The position numbers and the translations under genes were made by a program. A stretch of 64,000 nucleotides of DNA from Doris montereyensis (taxonomy: Eukaryota > Mollusca > Gastropoda > Nudibranchia > Dorididae). The stretch's first letter is position 1. Each line of letters starts with the position of its first letter. The notes beneath the pieces are model-generated. The model was not told the DNA's origin. It made no database searches and saw nothing but the letters and a program-made list of their open reading frames with translations. Positions 33,150-46,539 of the stretch are shown piece after piece. The stretch is taken from positions 201,601 through 265,600 of the forward strand of contig JAXRKP010000268.1 in the NCBI GenBank assembly GCA_037039925.1. The letters are read 5' to 3'.

Positions 33150-34163
33150 ATATGAAATTTAAGATAATATTTTTTAAGATTTATATCATTTCCATCTTTG
33201 TTTTTTATCTGAACTTGAAAGTTTTTAAATTTATCTTTAATTAGATGATAAATCAAAGCGTTAGGTTTTTCATTTACTTTACAATCTCCATGGAAAAATG
33301 AATAAACAATAGGGGGATTTTATATCATTATATTTTTAATACAATTGAGGTGAATGTTTATGGGGTTATTAAATGATAAATCTATTTCATTTTCTGATGT
33401 GTATGTTTTTAACGGTTAAGGTTTATCACCTTTATATTCTTTTGTAGAAATAAATCCAAGTAACTTCCCTGTAAATTAAGGATGAGAAAATTTGAATTTT
33501 ATATTAGTATACATACTTATTAAAGTTTTATTATTTTCTAAATTTTTAACATTCCATATTTTTTCGGTAAGGGGCAATTTTAATAAACTCTCCATATCGT
33601 ATTTTTTTTGTACCATAAATTTCTTTTGACATTTTTTGTAATATTTCTTTTGGAATTGTTATATTAGTAAACTCTTTTTGCAGAGTTTTTACATCATAAC
33701 ACCCTGAGGGCGGGTGGGGTGGGGATTTTATATTCATGCCATTCTTCTTCAAAACGCCAATCACCTTCAGCTAATATACTGTATTCAATAATATTATTAT
33801 CATCTGAAACATTTAGCAATCGATCGGTTTTGAACGAAACTAGTGAAATCTAACAATTATCACGTTCAATAGGTGGTTCAAATGTTTTAATTAAAGAATC
33901 ATTAAGTACAACCGTATAATTTCCTTTTTTAACCCATTCAATATATTCTTTCCATTTTGTTATTATCCCTTAAAACATTCATTATTTTTTTCCTTTTGAT
34001 TTTGTTCTAGCTTATCAATTATTCTATTTTCAAGTTCATTATTTTTTTCTAGTTTTTGTAATAGCTTTTCCCCCATATCATCTTTCGTTACTGAAATACT
34101 TTTTTTTCTATATAGGTCTCGTCATTTTATAAATCAGTAAACCCAAATTTATTTGTTGTCATT
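33150..34163 (-). pseudogene. minor capsid-like protein 2, multiply frameshifted
   Basis: A start-like 'MTTNKFGF' lies at 34163. Then come a coiled-coil-like 'EKLLQKLEKNNE' region and a middle with 'WVKKGNYTVVLND' and 'FEPPIERDN'. An open 72-residue piece (33764-33546) has 'SPPHPPSGCYDV', and the last 130 bp ends in a Lys-rich beta-type tail. Several stops and shifts occur (34120, 33970, 33830, 33480). The ending resembles that of the neighbouring penton-like gene, which suggests the two are related jelly-roll proteins. The assignment is by order and motifs only. Confidence 0.5.
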
Positions 34164-34612
34164 TTTTTAGGTTTTATTTTTGTCGTAGATGAAATCTAAT
34201 AGTATTTTCTTCTCCTCTAAAAATCAAGTGGATTATTATTTTGATCAGTTATTTTAACATGGAAATCTCTTATATTTTTAATGGTACAGGAAATAAATTT
34301 GATTTGTTGGTTTTGGAATAATTTTATAACCTGGTGATACTTTAAGGGAAAAATGAATAAATAACAGCTTCAAGTTCTAGTTTCATTAATTATTGACCCA
34401 TTAATAACATTAATATGAATAAAGATAGTATTAATTGCTAGAATATTTACTACATTTTCAGATTCGTGAATTCCTGGACCATAAACATCTTTAGTAAAAC
34501 CTAAAACCCTTTTAATACTACTATTATGAGAAAATCTAACAGTATATCCAGTTTTAATATCTAGCTCTGATTTTAACGAATTCAGATTTGGTTTTAAATT
34601 GAATGCATCTCC
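34164..34612 (-). pseudogene. penton-like minor capsid protein, 5' end replaced by CT repeat
   Basis: From 34612 down, the frame gives 'GYTVRFSHNSS', 'VLGFTKDVYG', 'HESENVVNI' and 'FIHINVINGS'. After frame changes near 34370 and 34310 it continues with 'SPGYKII', a Pro-Val-Pro-Leu turn and 'FRGEENTIRFHLRQ'. I recognise this as the C-terminal part of the minor capsid protein of Polinton-like elements. The N-terminal half is missing: upstream of about 34612 the DNA becomes pure CT repeat, so the gene is truncated there. Confidence 0.65.
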
Positions 34613-34614
34613 CC

Positions 34615-34652
34615 TCACTATCTCTCTCTCTGCCTCTCTCTCTTTCTCTTCC

Positions 34653-34712
<60 letters not shown>

Positions 34713-35107
34713 CTCCCTCTCTCTCTCTCTCTCTGTCCTTCTCTGTCACTCTCTCTCTCTGTCCTTCTCTGTCCTCTCGCTGTCTCTCTATGTCTTCTTC
34801 TCTCTCTAACTTCATGTATCTCTGTCTGGTTGTCTGTCTCTCTCTCTGTCTCTCTTTCTTTCCATCTGTCTGTCTGTCTGTCTCTCTCTCTGTGTGTCAC
34901 TCTCTCTCTCTCTCTACCTCTCTCTCTCTCTGTCCTCTCTGTCAATCTTGCTGTTTCTCTCTCTCTCTCTATCTCTCTCACTCTCTCTGTCTCTGTCTGT
35001 CTGTCTGTCTCTCTCTCTCTACCTCTCTCTCTCTCTGTCCTTCTCTGTCAATCTTGCTGTTTCTCTCCTGTCCCTCTCTCACTCTCTCTCTCCCTTACCT
35101 CTCTCTC

Positions 35108-35147
<40 letters not shown>

Positions 35148-35391
35148 CCCATGTCTTTCTCTCTCTGACTCAATGTATACCTCTGTCTGGTCGGCCTGAC
35201 TGTCTGTCCGTCTTCCCCCCTTTTTCTCTCTCAATTTTCTTTTTTTTTTCGCTTTCTCTCTCTCTCTCTCTCTTTCTCTCTGTCCTTCTCTGTCCATCTG
35301 CGCTGTTTCGTTCTCTTAGTCCTTCTCTGTTCACTCGCTGTCTCTCCATGTCTTTCTCTCTCTGACTCAATGTATACCTCTGTCTGGTCAG

Positions 35392-35427
<36 letters not shown>

Positions 35428-35439
35428 AGTCTCTCTCTC

Positions 35440-35513
<74 letters not shown>
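34615..35513 (+). repeat. 0.9-kb CT-rich minisatellite
   Basis: Same unit as 25081-28387: landmarks 'gactcaatgtatacctctg' and 'tggtcggcctgactgtctg' near 35166 and 35366, separated by CT runs. It touches the capsid block on its left and the inverted-repeat arm on its right. Confidence 0.95.
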
Positions 35514-37631
<2,118 letters not shown>

Positions 37632-37862
37632 CAAACGTACACAGAGTGCAAGTGTGAGAAACTAGACCCAATAGGGATACACAGATTGCTCATATATGGC
37701 TGATTTACAACAGGTTTCTATTGGTTCCTGTGCAATAGAATCCAAACTAGATGAAGCATAGGGGCTTTCTAATGTAAAAAAAGCAAAAACGAAGGTGTTA
37801 CTAATTTTTTAGACTTACGGGTATACGGTTTGCAACTTTTCACCGTCGATATGTTTGATCAT
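37632..37862 (-). mobile_element. partial MITE family A, inverted
   Basis: 37665-37860 matches 6046-6215 in reverse complement ('ttgcaacttttcaccgtcgat', 'aggggctttctaatgt', 'gggatacacagattgctcat'). Its inner end is lost at the junction with the inverted-repeat arm. Confidence 0.7.
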
Positions 37863-38339
37863 TTAAAGGAGGACAAATTTCAGATCCAACATATCGTGAA
37901 CTCGCGTGTTTTAGACAGTTCCACCGATGACATAAACTATGTATTGCAATACTGTTACTGTGATATTCATCTCATGTCATCATAATATAGCCTACGTTTT
38001 CCTCGACAAGAAAACATCATCTCGTCTTCCCCCGAACCGGTCAGGGTCGTGAGTTCGTCTTCCAGGCCTCTTTCCCGATGATCCCGTTTTCCTGGGGGCT
38101 CTCTATGTCACTGCTGCTACTGGGAACGAGTAGCGTCCTCGGTTTTTTTCTGCCGCCTCCAAATCCTCTTCATCCTCAATTTCTCCACCACAGGTTTCCG
38201 CTTCTCTTTCTTTTGCCGCACAATCAGGACGGAAAAGACTGCGTTTGAGGATGAGACTGGCTGTAGGCCACGATTGTCAGGCAGACTAGACTGGTCAGGC
38301 ACATGCTGAGAACGACATAACAAAACAAAAATCCCAAAT
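37863..38339. other. no gene seen
   Basis: No splice-bounded exon or repeat was recognised. A short open frame at 38117-38323 on the minus strand has no domain. Confidence 0.45.
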
Positions 38340-38700
38340 TGTTTTTATTGACATTTAGTCCGTCGTAAGCGGTACTTTCAGGGTGAACATTAGAGGAAAC
38401 AGCAACATGAAAGAGAAGTGAAAGAGAGAAAAAGGAAAGAAGTAGGACATACATACCAGTAGTACCCGCCAACAGCCCCGCCAAAAAAACAAAACAAACC
38501 AAAAGAAGATAAAAAGATCAAATATATCCGTAGAATATAAATACTAGTTATTAATAGCAAAGATTTTGTTTGATTGATATTTATCCGTCCATCATATGTG
38601 GTGATTAAGAGAAAAACAGCAAGATAATAAAAAAAAACCCAGTTGAAAGAATGAAAGGAACCGAAGTAGCACCTATTAGTAGTGCTCGCACAACGGCTCA
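38340..38700 (+). repeat. two tandem copies of short repeat R
   Basis: Copies at 38340-38480 and 38560-38695 share 'gaggaaacagcaacatgaaa'- and 'gtaggacatacataccag'-type segments with the cluster at 16850-17590. Confidence 0.7.
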
Positions 38701-38939
38701 CATTAGCACAAATGCCAAAACACGGCAGAGATTTGACAACTGATATGGACCTACGTACATGGCCAATTTCTTCTCCCTTCCCAAAATTGGAAAGTCAAGA
38801 AGAATGCCATTATCTGCCTTGAAGTTCCTTTCATTTCTCTCTGACACTCAACTTCACCAAGGTTACTAACAACTACCCGCGACATTTAAGTATTCAAAGC
38901 TTGATCGGAGTTTCATTTTGTAAAAAATAAAATAAAGAA
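38701..38939. other. no gene seen
   Basis: Short AT-rich spacer before an S3 SINE. Confidence 0.4.
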
Positions 38940-39255
38940 AAGTTTTAAAGTAAATAAAGTTCCTTCAAGGCCATTATGCCCCATAGAGCCGGAGCATATC
39001 CCGGTTTCTGTAGCATGAAGCGGAACAGGTGATTATAATCATCCCGTGGACAGGACGCTAGTCTGACACAGGATTTCTACTCCCTAGTTTAGTACTTGTA
39101 CCCATTTGCACCTGGGGTCAAGTGGGGAAAATGCATATTAAGTGTATCTCCCTAGGAACACAACGTCTGGACCTAGCTTTTCTAGGATTTGAACCCCCAG
39201 ACCTCATGATCCCAAGTTCAGTAGCCTAACCTCTCAGCCACTAATACCATCTTAT
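38940..39255 (-). repeat. tRNA-derived SINE, family S3, near complete
   Basis: On the minus strand, the tRNA-like head (39255-39180; B-box complement 'ggatttgaacccc') is followed by the body 'cccaggtgcaaatgggtaca' and a tail containing 'atgctccggctctatgg' and 'ccttgaaggaactttattt'. Best S3 copy in the window. Confidence 0.8.
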
Positions 39256-39339
39256 CAGGTTTACATTAGGCTAATACTGTAAGATAAAAGAAGAGAGAAA
39301 TTTTCTAAAAACCATAGAGCATCTCCAGCTTGGTGAGTA

Positions 39340-39535
39340 GTGCGATCTCTTTTCATGGCGAGGTGATGGGTGTTGACGTGGACGTCGTGGATTTGATTTT
39401 TGGGCACCCAAAGATTTTTGTCTGTCTAACCCTTTGCATTTGTCTCGTCTTTGTTCCTACGAGGCTTCAATATTACATCACGTCTTAATCCTCACTTTTG
39501 ACATGTCCCTTGCCTCACTGTTTGTTTACTAAGTG
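39340..39535 (+). repeat. tRNA-derived SINE, family S1
   Basis: 'tctcttttcatggcgaggtg', degenerate B-box, 'catttgtctcgtctttgttc' and the tail 'gtcccttgcctcactgtttg'. It is followed at once by a G11 run and an S2 SINE. Confidence 0.8.
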
Positions 39536-39540
39536 GAGGT

Positions 39541-39870
39541 GGGGGGGGGGGACGACTCTGTAATCCAGAGGTAAGGTACCGGCCTCTCAACCGAAAGGTC
39601 GCGTATTTAAAAGCTCTGGCAGGTTGGAAAGTTTTCTCGACTTTTTCACAAGCAAAACCTACCAACATGGTCCAGGTAGGTGGACCAACAACTAGTCGTC
39701 CTAGCAGAGACGGACGATAAAAAAACCCAGTGGTCCTATGTGCAGATCACAACACTCTGAGCACGTTAAAGATCCCTTGGCTGTTTACAGGGCAGTCCGG
39801 ACAAAATAAAAATAAAATACTACCACCCCCAGACCCCCACCTAAGTTGTGGATGGGTAAAATCAAATCAA
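39541..39870 (+). repeat. tRNA-derived SINE, family S2, near complete
   Basis: Head 'gtaatccagaggtaaggt' with B-box region. Body 'ggtccaggtaggtggacca' and 'gtgcagatcacaacactctg'. Tail 'ggctgtttacagggcagtc' and 'ttgtggatgggtaaaatc'. It is preceded by a G11 run. A further S2 fragment lies at 39995-40125. Confidence 0.85.
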
Positions 39871-40124
39871 TTAAGTCAGTCTCTAAGGGAAACGGTGGGT
39901 GGGTAGCTACCTGTACTGATCATGCCTGTCAGGAATCAGTTGTTCTTCCGCTATTCTCTTTCTTGCCACACAGTTGCCAGCTGAAAAAACGAAACGGTTG
40001 AACAATTTTTTCTCGATTTGTTTTCGAGTAAAACCCAGTCCCCCTCCTCCCCCTAATCTAGGAAAATGGAGTGACGTCTAGTCCTATCGGGGACGGGTGA
40101 TAACAAGTGCCAGCCTTCTTTGCC

Positions 40125-40500
40125 AACGTACAAAACAGCTACTACCACTGGTACTACAAATAGGATCTACAAGTCAGAAACAGCATAGACCGCACTGTTT
40201 TCGACCAGTTTACCGACTCATCGTTTTCCAAACATTGTTTTCATCTATTTACTGATGGAAATAGTGTATTGTGTGATTGGAGTCTCCATCCCACAAATAT
40301 TTTTAGCTTCTCAATTCCACCCTTTAACTCATTCCCAACTAAATCAAACTAACGACACATAGCTGATTTTTATTGGTGCCAAAATTGAAATTTTGATCTC
40401 TTCATGTTTAAAAAATGAAGAGAAAACAATAACAAATTAAAAAGTTATGAATTATTTGAAAACCACCTAATTTTGTGTCAGACCTTGGGTTGTCTTTGAG
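40125..40500 (+). repeat. interspersed repeat D, copy 1
   Basis: Shares with 60560-60975 the words 'gatctacaagtc', 'tgttttcatctattta', 'atttttagcttctc' and 'gatttttattggt' in the same order and orientation. No coding content. It merges into an S2 tail at about 40490. Confidence 0.75.
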
Positions 40501-42310
40501 TTATGGTTCCCTTGACTATTTACAGGGCAGACTTTAGAGGAAAATTTAAAAATCCTAATTATCTTAGAAAGAAAGAATATGGGTAAAATCTAAAAATGCT
40601 AATTATCTTAGTTGTGAATGGGGCAAAATCTAAAAATAATAATTATCTTATTGTTTCAATATGGGTAAAATCTAAAAAACTAATTATCTTAGTTGTGGAT
40701 GTGGGTAAAATCTAAAAATGCTGTATTATCTTAGTTGTGGATGTGGGTAAAATCTAAAAATGCTTATTATCTTATTTGTGGATGTGGGTAAAATCTAAAA
40801 ATGCAAATAATTATCTTAGTTGTGGATGTGGATAAAATCTAAAAATGCTAATTAACTTAGTTGTGGATGGGGGCAAAATCTAAAAATGCTACTTATCTTA
40901 CTTGTGGATGTTGGAAAATCTAAAAATTCTAATTATCTTACTTGTGGATGGGGGAAAATCTAAAAATGACTTATCTTACTAAAAAAGAAGGGGCAAAATT
41001 TGAAAAAGACAAATTATCTTACTTGTGAATGTGGGCAAAATCTAAAAATGCTAATTATCTTACTTAGGATGGGGGCAAAAAATCTAAAAATGCTCATTAT
41101 CTTAGTTATGGATGGGGGGAAAATCTAAAAATGCTACTTATCTTACTTGGGGCAAAAAATCTAAAAAGTCTAATTATCTTACTTGTGGAGTGGGCAAAAT
41201 CTAAAAATGCTAATTATCTTACTTGTGGATGTGGGCAAAATCTAAAAATGCTAATTATCTTACTTATGGATGGGGGCAAAATCTAAAAAATGCTAATTAT
41301 CTTAGTTGTGGATGGGGGCAAAATCTAATTAAAATGCTAATTATCTTACTTGGATCTCAAATGGGACAAAATCTAAAAATGCAAATTACTTGAACAATTA
41401 CAATTTATGGATGGGGGAAAAATCATAAAAATGAATCTTATCTTAGACATGGATATAGACAAAAATCTAAAAATGTTAATTATCTGAAATACTTATGGAT
41501 GGGGGCAAAATCAAAAATGCTAATTATCTTACTTGTGGATGGGGAAAAATCTAAAAAAGAATCTGAAAAATGCTAATTGAAGTAAAACTCAGTCAAATTT
41601 TAACTTTGATGTGGGCAAAATCTAAAAATGCTAATTATCTTACTTATGGATGGGGGCAAAATCTAAAAATGCTAATTATCTTAGTTATGGATGGGGGCAG
41701 AAAGAAAAAATGCTACTTATCTTACTTGTGGATGGGGGAAAATCTAAAAATTCTAATTATCTTACTTGTGGATGTGGGCAAAAGAGAAAAATGCTATTTA
41801 TCTTACTTGTGGATGTGGGCAAAATCTAAAAATGCTAATTAACTTAGTTGAGGATAGGGGCAAAATCTAAAAATCCTAATTATCTTACTTGTGGATGTGG
41901 GTAAAAGAAAAATCTTAGTTGTGGGTGTGGGTAAAATCTAAAAATCTTAGACAGGATGTGAGTAAAATCTAGACATCCTAGATTAGACTTAGTTGTGGAT
42001 GTGGGTAAAAGAATGGAAATTTAATTATCTTACTTGTGGTTGCGAGAAAACAAAATCAGTCCAGAAAGACAGGTAAAAGGGAAAAATTATTCTTAGCGTT
42101 CTGGTTTAACTCCACACTCACATCTCCACTATCCATAGACACATATAGTTGTGGATGTAGAAGAATATAAATCTAAAAATCTTAGTTGTGGATGCAGCCT
42201 AACGTTCGCAATTTAGTCGAATTCATCTGTAAAATCTAAAAATCCTTATTATCTTAGTTGTGGATGTGGGCAAAATCTAAAAATCCTAGTTATCTTAGTT
42301 GTGGATACAG
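40490..42310 (+). repeat. satellite of ~42-bp units derived from an S2 SINE tail
   Basis: The array begins right after 'ttgactatttacagggcag', the start of the S2 SINE tail. About 40 copies of 'aaaatctaaaaatgctaat' plus 'tatcttagttgtggatg' follow, with frequent small indels. The last units (about 42230-42305) still end in the SINE's 'ttgtggat'. The unit equals the 3' terminal segment of S2, so the satellite appears to be an amplified SINE tail. The 90-residue open frame at 41570-41842 is an artefact. Confidence 0.9.
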
Positions 42311-43494
42311 TAACAATAAAAGTCAAGCAGCTCATTTCAGGCGAAAAATAATTGATTGCACAAACTTTGGGCGAGACACCGAAGACTAACCAAAAAACTT
42401 TAGTAGTATGACGTTGTACACTTTGGAAAAAAACAATTCAATTCAAAAAGGAAATTATATTTGTGTCATCAAATTTCGTTTGAAAAATAAAAGAATAGAT
42501 CAATGCATTTAAATTAAAAACAAATTTAACTTAAGTTAATCATTAAATGTTTAGATTTTAGGAGAAGTATATAAAGATTCAAAGGTGGCAAATAAATGGT
42601 GTGAGAAACAATATACCTAAAAAAAATTAAAAATTAAATAAAAATTAACAAACATAAAAATAATTATAGACAAATCAGTTTATCTCATACACATTCATCA
42701 ACTTATCATAAATCATTCATTCACCATCCATCAATTTACATTTTTAAACATGGTCAAACTTTCATTTGACTCTGGAGAGAAAAGAGAAAAAAATATCGCT
42801 CAAGCAGGAAAATGTATAAATCGACTGCTTCTACTACTTGTAAATACATTGCAGATTTAAAGAGGATGGGTGTTGTCTTCAGAATTATGTATACTTTGAT
42901 TTGTCTTGCATTGATTCTCAAACAGATCTTCTAACAACAGTCAAGCTCTACATCATTTATGAGTTAACCCACTATCATTACTGTTTGGAACTTCCAAATT
43001 TATTGTGATATTAATCTGAAACTGTATCTGAAATTGAAGATTCCCCCATTAGGGTTTACAGAAAGGCTAAAGGTTTTGTTTCGGTCCTGTTACTAACTGA
43101 GTTGGGGTGATCTCATTTTAATCTTGTTGTTTGCTGAATATTGCAAGATAACAAAGAAGGACTGTTCACAAACTTCCTCTTGCAGGCATCCACTGTGTAT
43201 TCAAGGTAAGCCTGAAAATAAAATATTAGCAGTTTTTAAACAAAATGTTTGGATTACAAATCTCTCAGACTTTTAGATTTCATCATACGACACACATAGG
43301 CCTGTTTATTCTTCAACAAAAATGAAAATGATGACAAAGGCATCCTTGTCATTCAAGGGACGTTTACCCTAAACCTATTATTTATCAATCCTCATTTACA
43401 TTAAGCTTTGATTCGAGTTTGTAGATTTACTAATATGTTTATTTAATTCTTCCTGGTCAAAATAACAACATCAATCTTGATAAATGGGTAAAAA
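42311..43494. other. no gene seen
   Basis: AT-rich. A plus-strand 'cttgcag' followed 20 bp later by 'gtaagcc' near 43181-43215 looks like a tiny exon but has no coding support. Confidence 0.45.
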
Positions 43495-43766
43495 TCATTT
43501 ATAATCCATATCCAATACATTCATTACATGTTCTATTGCTGAGAATAAACCTATTAGTACAAACACAAAACAAAATTTCATAAAATCATCATTAAGATTT
43601 GTGTTATTCATCACGTTGCCGACCATCCCTCTCCATGTTGTTCTGTGTTCAGTGCTTCTTGTACAATCCGAGTTGGTGGTGATATCGGACGTGCTTGAAT
43701 TAAGAGGAAACGTACAAGATGCATTGTCTAAGAATCCAGATGTTGCTAGTTTTTCTGGTCCATCTT
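43495..43766 (-). CDS. candidate terminal exon with a transmembrane segment
   Basis: Minus-strand open frame after a possible acceptor 'ttttggctatggtag' (43767). It encodes a Ser/Thr/Asn-rich stretch, then a hydrophobic segment 'FMKFCFVFVLIGLFSAI' and a short tail ending 'VLDMDYK' at a stop. A type I membrane anchor with a short cytoplasmic tail is what the end of NAGPA should look like, and the strand is right. However, the EGF-like exons that should lie between were not found, so the link is speculative. Confidence 0.3.
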
Positions 43767-44794
43767 GACCTACCATAGCCAAAATATCTCATTTGCCTTG
43801 TCTTGATGTTCTTATAAGTTCTCTTTCTTTTCCAATTTTTACAAGAACTTCCATGTTTGTTATTTTTGCTGTCCAGGGGATTTTTAATATTCTTCTATAT
43901 ATCCACATTTCAAATGCATTCTAAACGTTTAGGGAAATTGTGCATCTACAAGTCCACGTTTTGCATGCATGAAGAGTGTGGAAAAGATATATGTCTGAAA
44001 TTTTGTATTTTCGTGTTGTTTTCAGTTTTGAACATCAGATAACAGCCTTAATATTATGACAATGTTAATAACAATCAGATCTTAATTGGAAATAAAGAAA
44101 GTAAAAAATAGCACAATTAGCACTAAACATCTTGGAATGTATGACATGGACAAGAATTTTACAACTTAAATGTTGGTTTATGCCGGAAATTGTTTTTATT
44201 CATAATGTTTATCCTGAATAGATAGGTTTTGAGTCTCATCTTAATAAAACTTATCTGATTATTACCTCTGATATAGTCTTCATTTTGTCAGTCACTTTGT
44301 TACAACTTCCAGACACAGGTCACAGATATCAGCTATCCCGGCAGAAACACACTTCAGCATTAAACACAGCAGCTAAAAGCCAAAAAGAATTAAGTTGATA
44401 AAAGAATTGAAAAGATTTTTGTCTCTTGAGAAGTCAAGCATAAACGATACAAACTTTGCCTTCAGGAAACTATAATGGCCAACAGAGCATGATAAAGCTT
44501 ATTCAAGTTTCTGCATTTTATTTTAGCATAGCAATTAACAAGGATAATAATCATCTAGAGATGAGGATACTGATCTGACTGCAGGTTTTCAGCGATATTG
44601 ATAAAGACCAACCATGAATAAACATTTGTACCAACAAGTTGAAAAAAAAATGTGTGTGAAAAACACCTGTCTTTCCCAAGTAAGACAACGTCAGACAAAG
44701 TTTGCTGGGATCCACAAAAAGACCCAATGGTTCCAAGTCTGGCAGCCATTCCACTGGAATGCCATCGACCCACTGAGTGGTCTTAGAGAGTCAG
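43767..44794. other. no gene seen
   Basis: AT-rich. Short frames around 44555-44820 overlap on both strands and show no domain. Confidence 0.45.
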
Positions 44795-45053
44795 AATCAC
44801 TTGAAGGGGTAAAATTTTAAATCTTAACTGTCCTTTTCGTGAAAAACGAGAAAGAGAGATAATCCTAGAGAATAAAGGAATTCAGGAAGGCCGAAAAGTG
44901 TGAAAACGATATGATAAAAATAACTTTTTGAAACTTGGAACAACAAAGCCAACAGCCAACAGTGCCAAAGTCCATTTTGTTGGGAATTTTTCTCTAAATG
45001 GCGTTTTTTGTGACGTCAGGCAAAATACTGAAATGACCCTTCTTCAATTTTAT
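44795..45053. mobile_element. MITE family B, copy 2
   Basis: Same interior as 2932-3175 ('gagataatcctag', 'aacagtgccaaagtc', 'tttttctctaaatg') and an inverted 'aaggggt'/'gacccttc' end pair. Confidence 0.7.
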
Positions 45054-45689
45054 GTAAGAAGAGCATGTACAAACAATGCTAACAAAATACCCGCATCCAT
45101 CATCATTCCTTTTTACCTTCTGGATAAGAAACTAGCCTCCAAGTCAACAACAATCCCCAATTCAGCAAAAACCCCGACACATAATTATTTTACTTTCCAT
45201 TATTGCTTAAAAAGTTTTAAAAAAATGGTAAATAAAAATAATATGTCATAGAGCTTCAAAATTTTAATTTTTCTAAACAAAAATAGTAATAGTAATAATA
45301 ATAAGAAATACTAATCCTGACTATTTTAACTACTACTACTACTACTAATAATAATAATAGTTATATATAATTGTTTTAAAAAAAAGTAATTATATATATA
45401 CCTAAAACACATTAAAAATGTTAATTTGTAGTATTAGGTGACCGATGTAGCCAGGGCTTTAGTGACATATTGATGTCATCACATCATCTGCCCGGGCACA
45501 CAGAAGTATGGGAAGTCTATTCAGGTCAAATTTCATGGTTGGATGGGAATTTTTTTAAAACAAAATAAGGGCATCGCACAAACATTCCTCTGAAATAATT
45601 GATAAAAACGTTTTTTTAAGTAGGTGAGAGAATACTGTTTCAAATAACACTAAAGAGAAACATGAAGAGAAACATGCTTCAACATTGAC
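45054..45689. repeat. no gene; short trinucleotide tracts
   Basis: 'aatagtaatagtaataataat' type and 'actactactactactaat' microsatellites at about 45283-45360. Otherwise AT-rich spacer. Confidence 0.6.
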
Positions 45690-45920
45690 GATTTGTTTTT
45701 AGCAAAATCTATCCACCTGGTCCAGGAAGGTAGATTGACACCTAGTTTTAACGGAGTTGGATGAAAAAAAGGAGGTTGTGTGCAGATCACAACACTCTGT
45801 GCATGTTAAGGATCCATGGCTGTTTACAGGGCAGTCCGGGCAAAATTTAAAAAACTATAAAAATCCAAGATCACCATAGTTGTGGATGTGGGTTAATTCA
45901 ACAACAACTTTTTTTTAAAC
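45690..45920 (+). repeat. SINE S2, 5' truncated
   Basis: Starts at the linker 'agcaaaatctatccacctgg' and continues through 'gcagatcacaacactctgtg' and 'tggctgtttacagggcagtc' to the tail 'tagttgtggatgtgggtt'. Confidence 0.8.
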
Positions 45921-46539
45921 AAAACATAAAAAACATTGAAACAAAATATTGTCTTTTTTCTTTTTTTCCCCTTTAAAAGCCACAAACTTAAAGCAGGTTA
46001 TCCATAGACTTTAAATACAAACAAAAAATTTCAGCTACATCTATTAACCTTTCCCTGCCTAAAGGCCCTTCACAATTCCAGTCTGTGTGCCAAGATTCTC
46101 ACTTCCTATTCAGTCTGTGTGCCTAAGCAAGGGGACGTAAATTTGATGAAAAGATAAAAATGTCTCAGTTAAAATTAATTTTAGACTTAAACATCTTTCA
46201 ATTTCAATGAAGAAATTTTAATAAACTAGAGAAGAAAGTAATTTTTTTTAGAAAAAATACACTTTTACATAACTATTATGAGCCTTTAATTGTCAGTAAC
46301 TCTTGTGAAAGTAGGTCGGTAAATTCATTGAAAGTATTAGCGTCTCTTTGTTTACAATCGCCTCTAAGTCTAAACAGAAGCAGATGGAAAAATATGCGTT
46401 TTTTTCACAAAAAAACAAAATCTCATTACATCACGAGATTGTTGATTCAAATCTCGCAACTGTGAGATCTTGTTGTTATGGGAGTACAAAGACCAAGAGT
46501 AAGCTCATAGTTGGTAAGGGACGATTAGGGTGCTTTGGG
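45921..46539. other. no gene seen
   Basis: AT-rich spacer with poly-A/T runs. No exon or named repeat. Confidence 0.45.

Larger units (their letters stand above)
28388..34614. mobile_element. Polinton/adintovirus-like virion-gene block (partial element)
   Basis: A strongly AT-rich 6.2-kb block with sharp CT-repeat borders on both sides. Minus-strand genes in 5'-3' order: minor capsid (penton-like) C-terminal part, a second minor-capsid-like gene, a Gly-rich hydrophobic virion protein, a membrane protein and a DUF8207-type protein. After a plus-strand HNH/zinc-ribbon pair come the adenain-like protease, an unknown frame and the major capsid. Protease with capsid genes is the morphogenesis module of Polinton (Maverick) elements and adintoviruses. 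DNA polymerase B, integrase and FtsK-type ATPase are not in the window, and no TIRs bound the block. Most genes carry frameshifts. Confidence 0.85.

Noticed and set aside
28388..34614. Search for DNA polymerase B, integrase and FtsK-type ATPase
   Set aside because: No frame in or around the block shows their motifs; not annotated.
40490..42310. Possible CRISPR-like repeat array
   Set aside because: Units are contiguous and degenerate with no unique spacers; the unit derives from a SINE tail in an animal genome.
43181..43215. Tiny plus-strand exon bounded by cag and gtaag
   Set aside because: Only 20 bp, no neighbouring exons, likely chance.
44285..44400. Candidate EGF-like exon of NAGPA
   Set aside because: Cys spacing and frame are not convincing and no donor fits.
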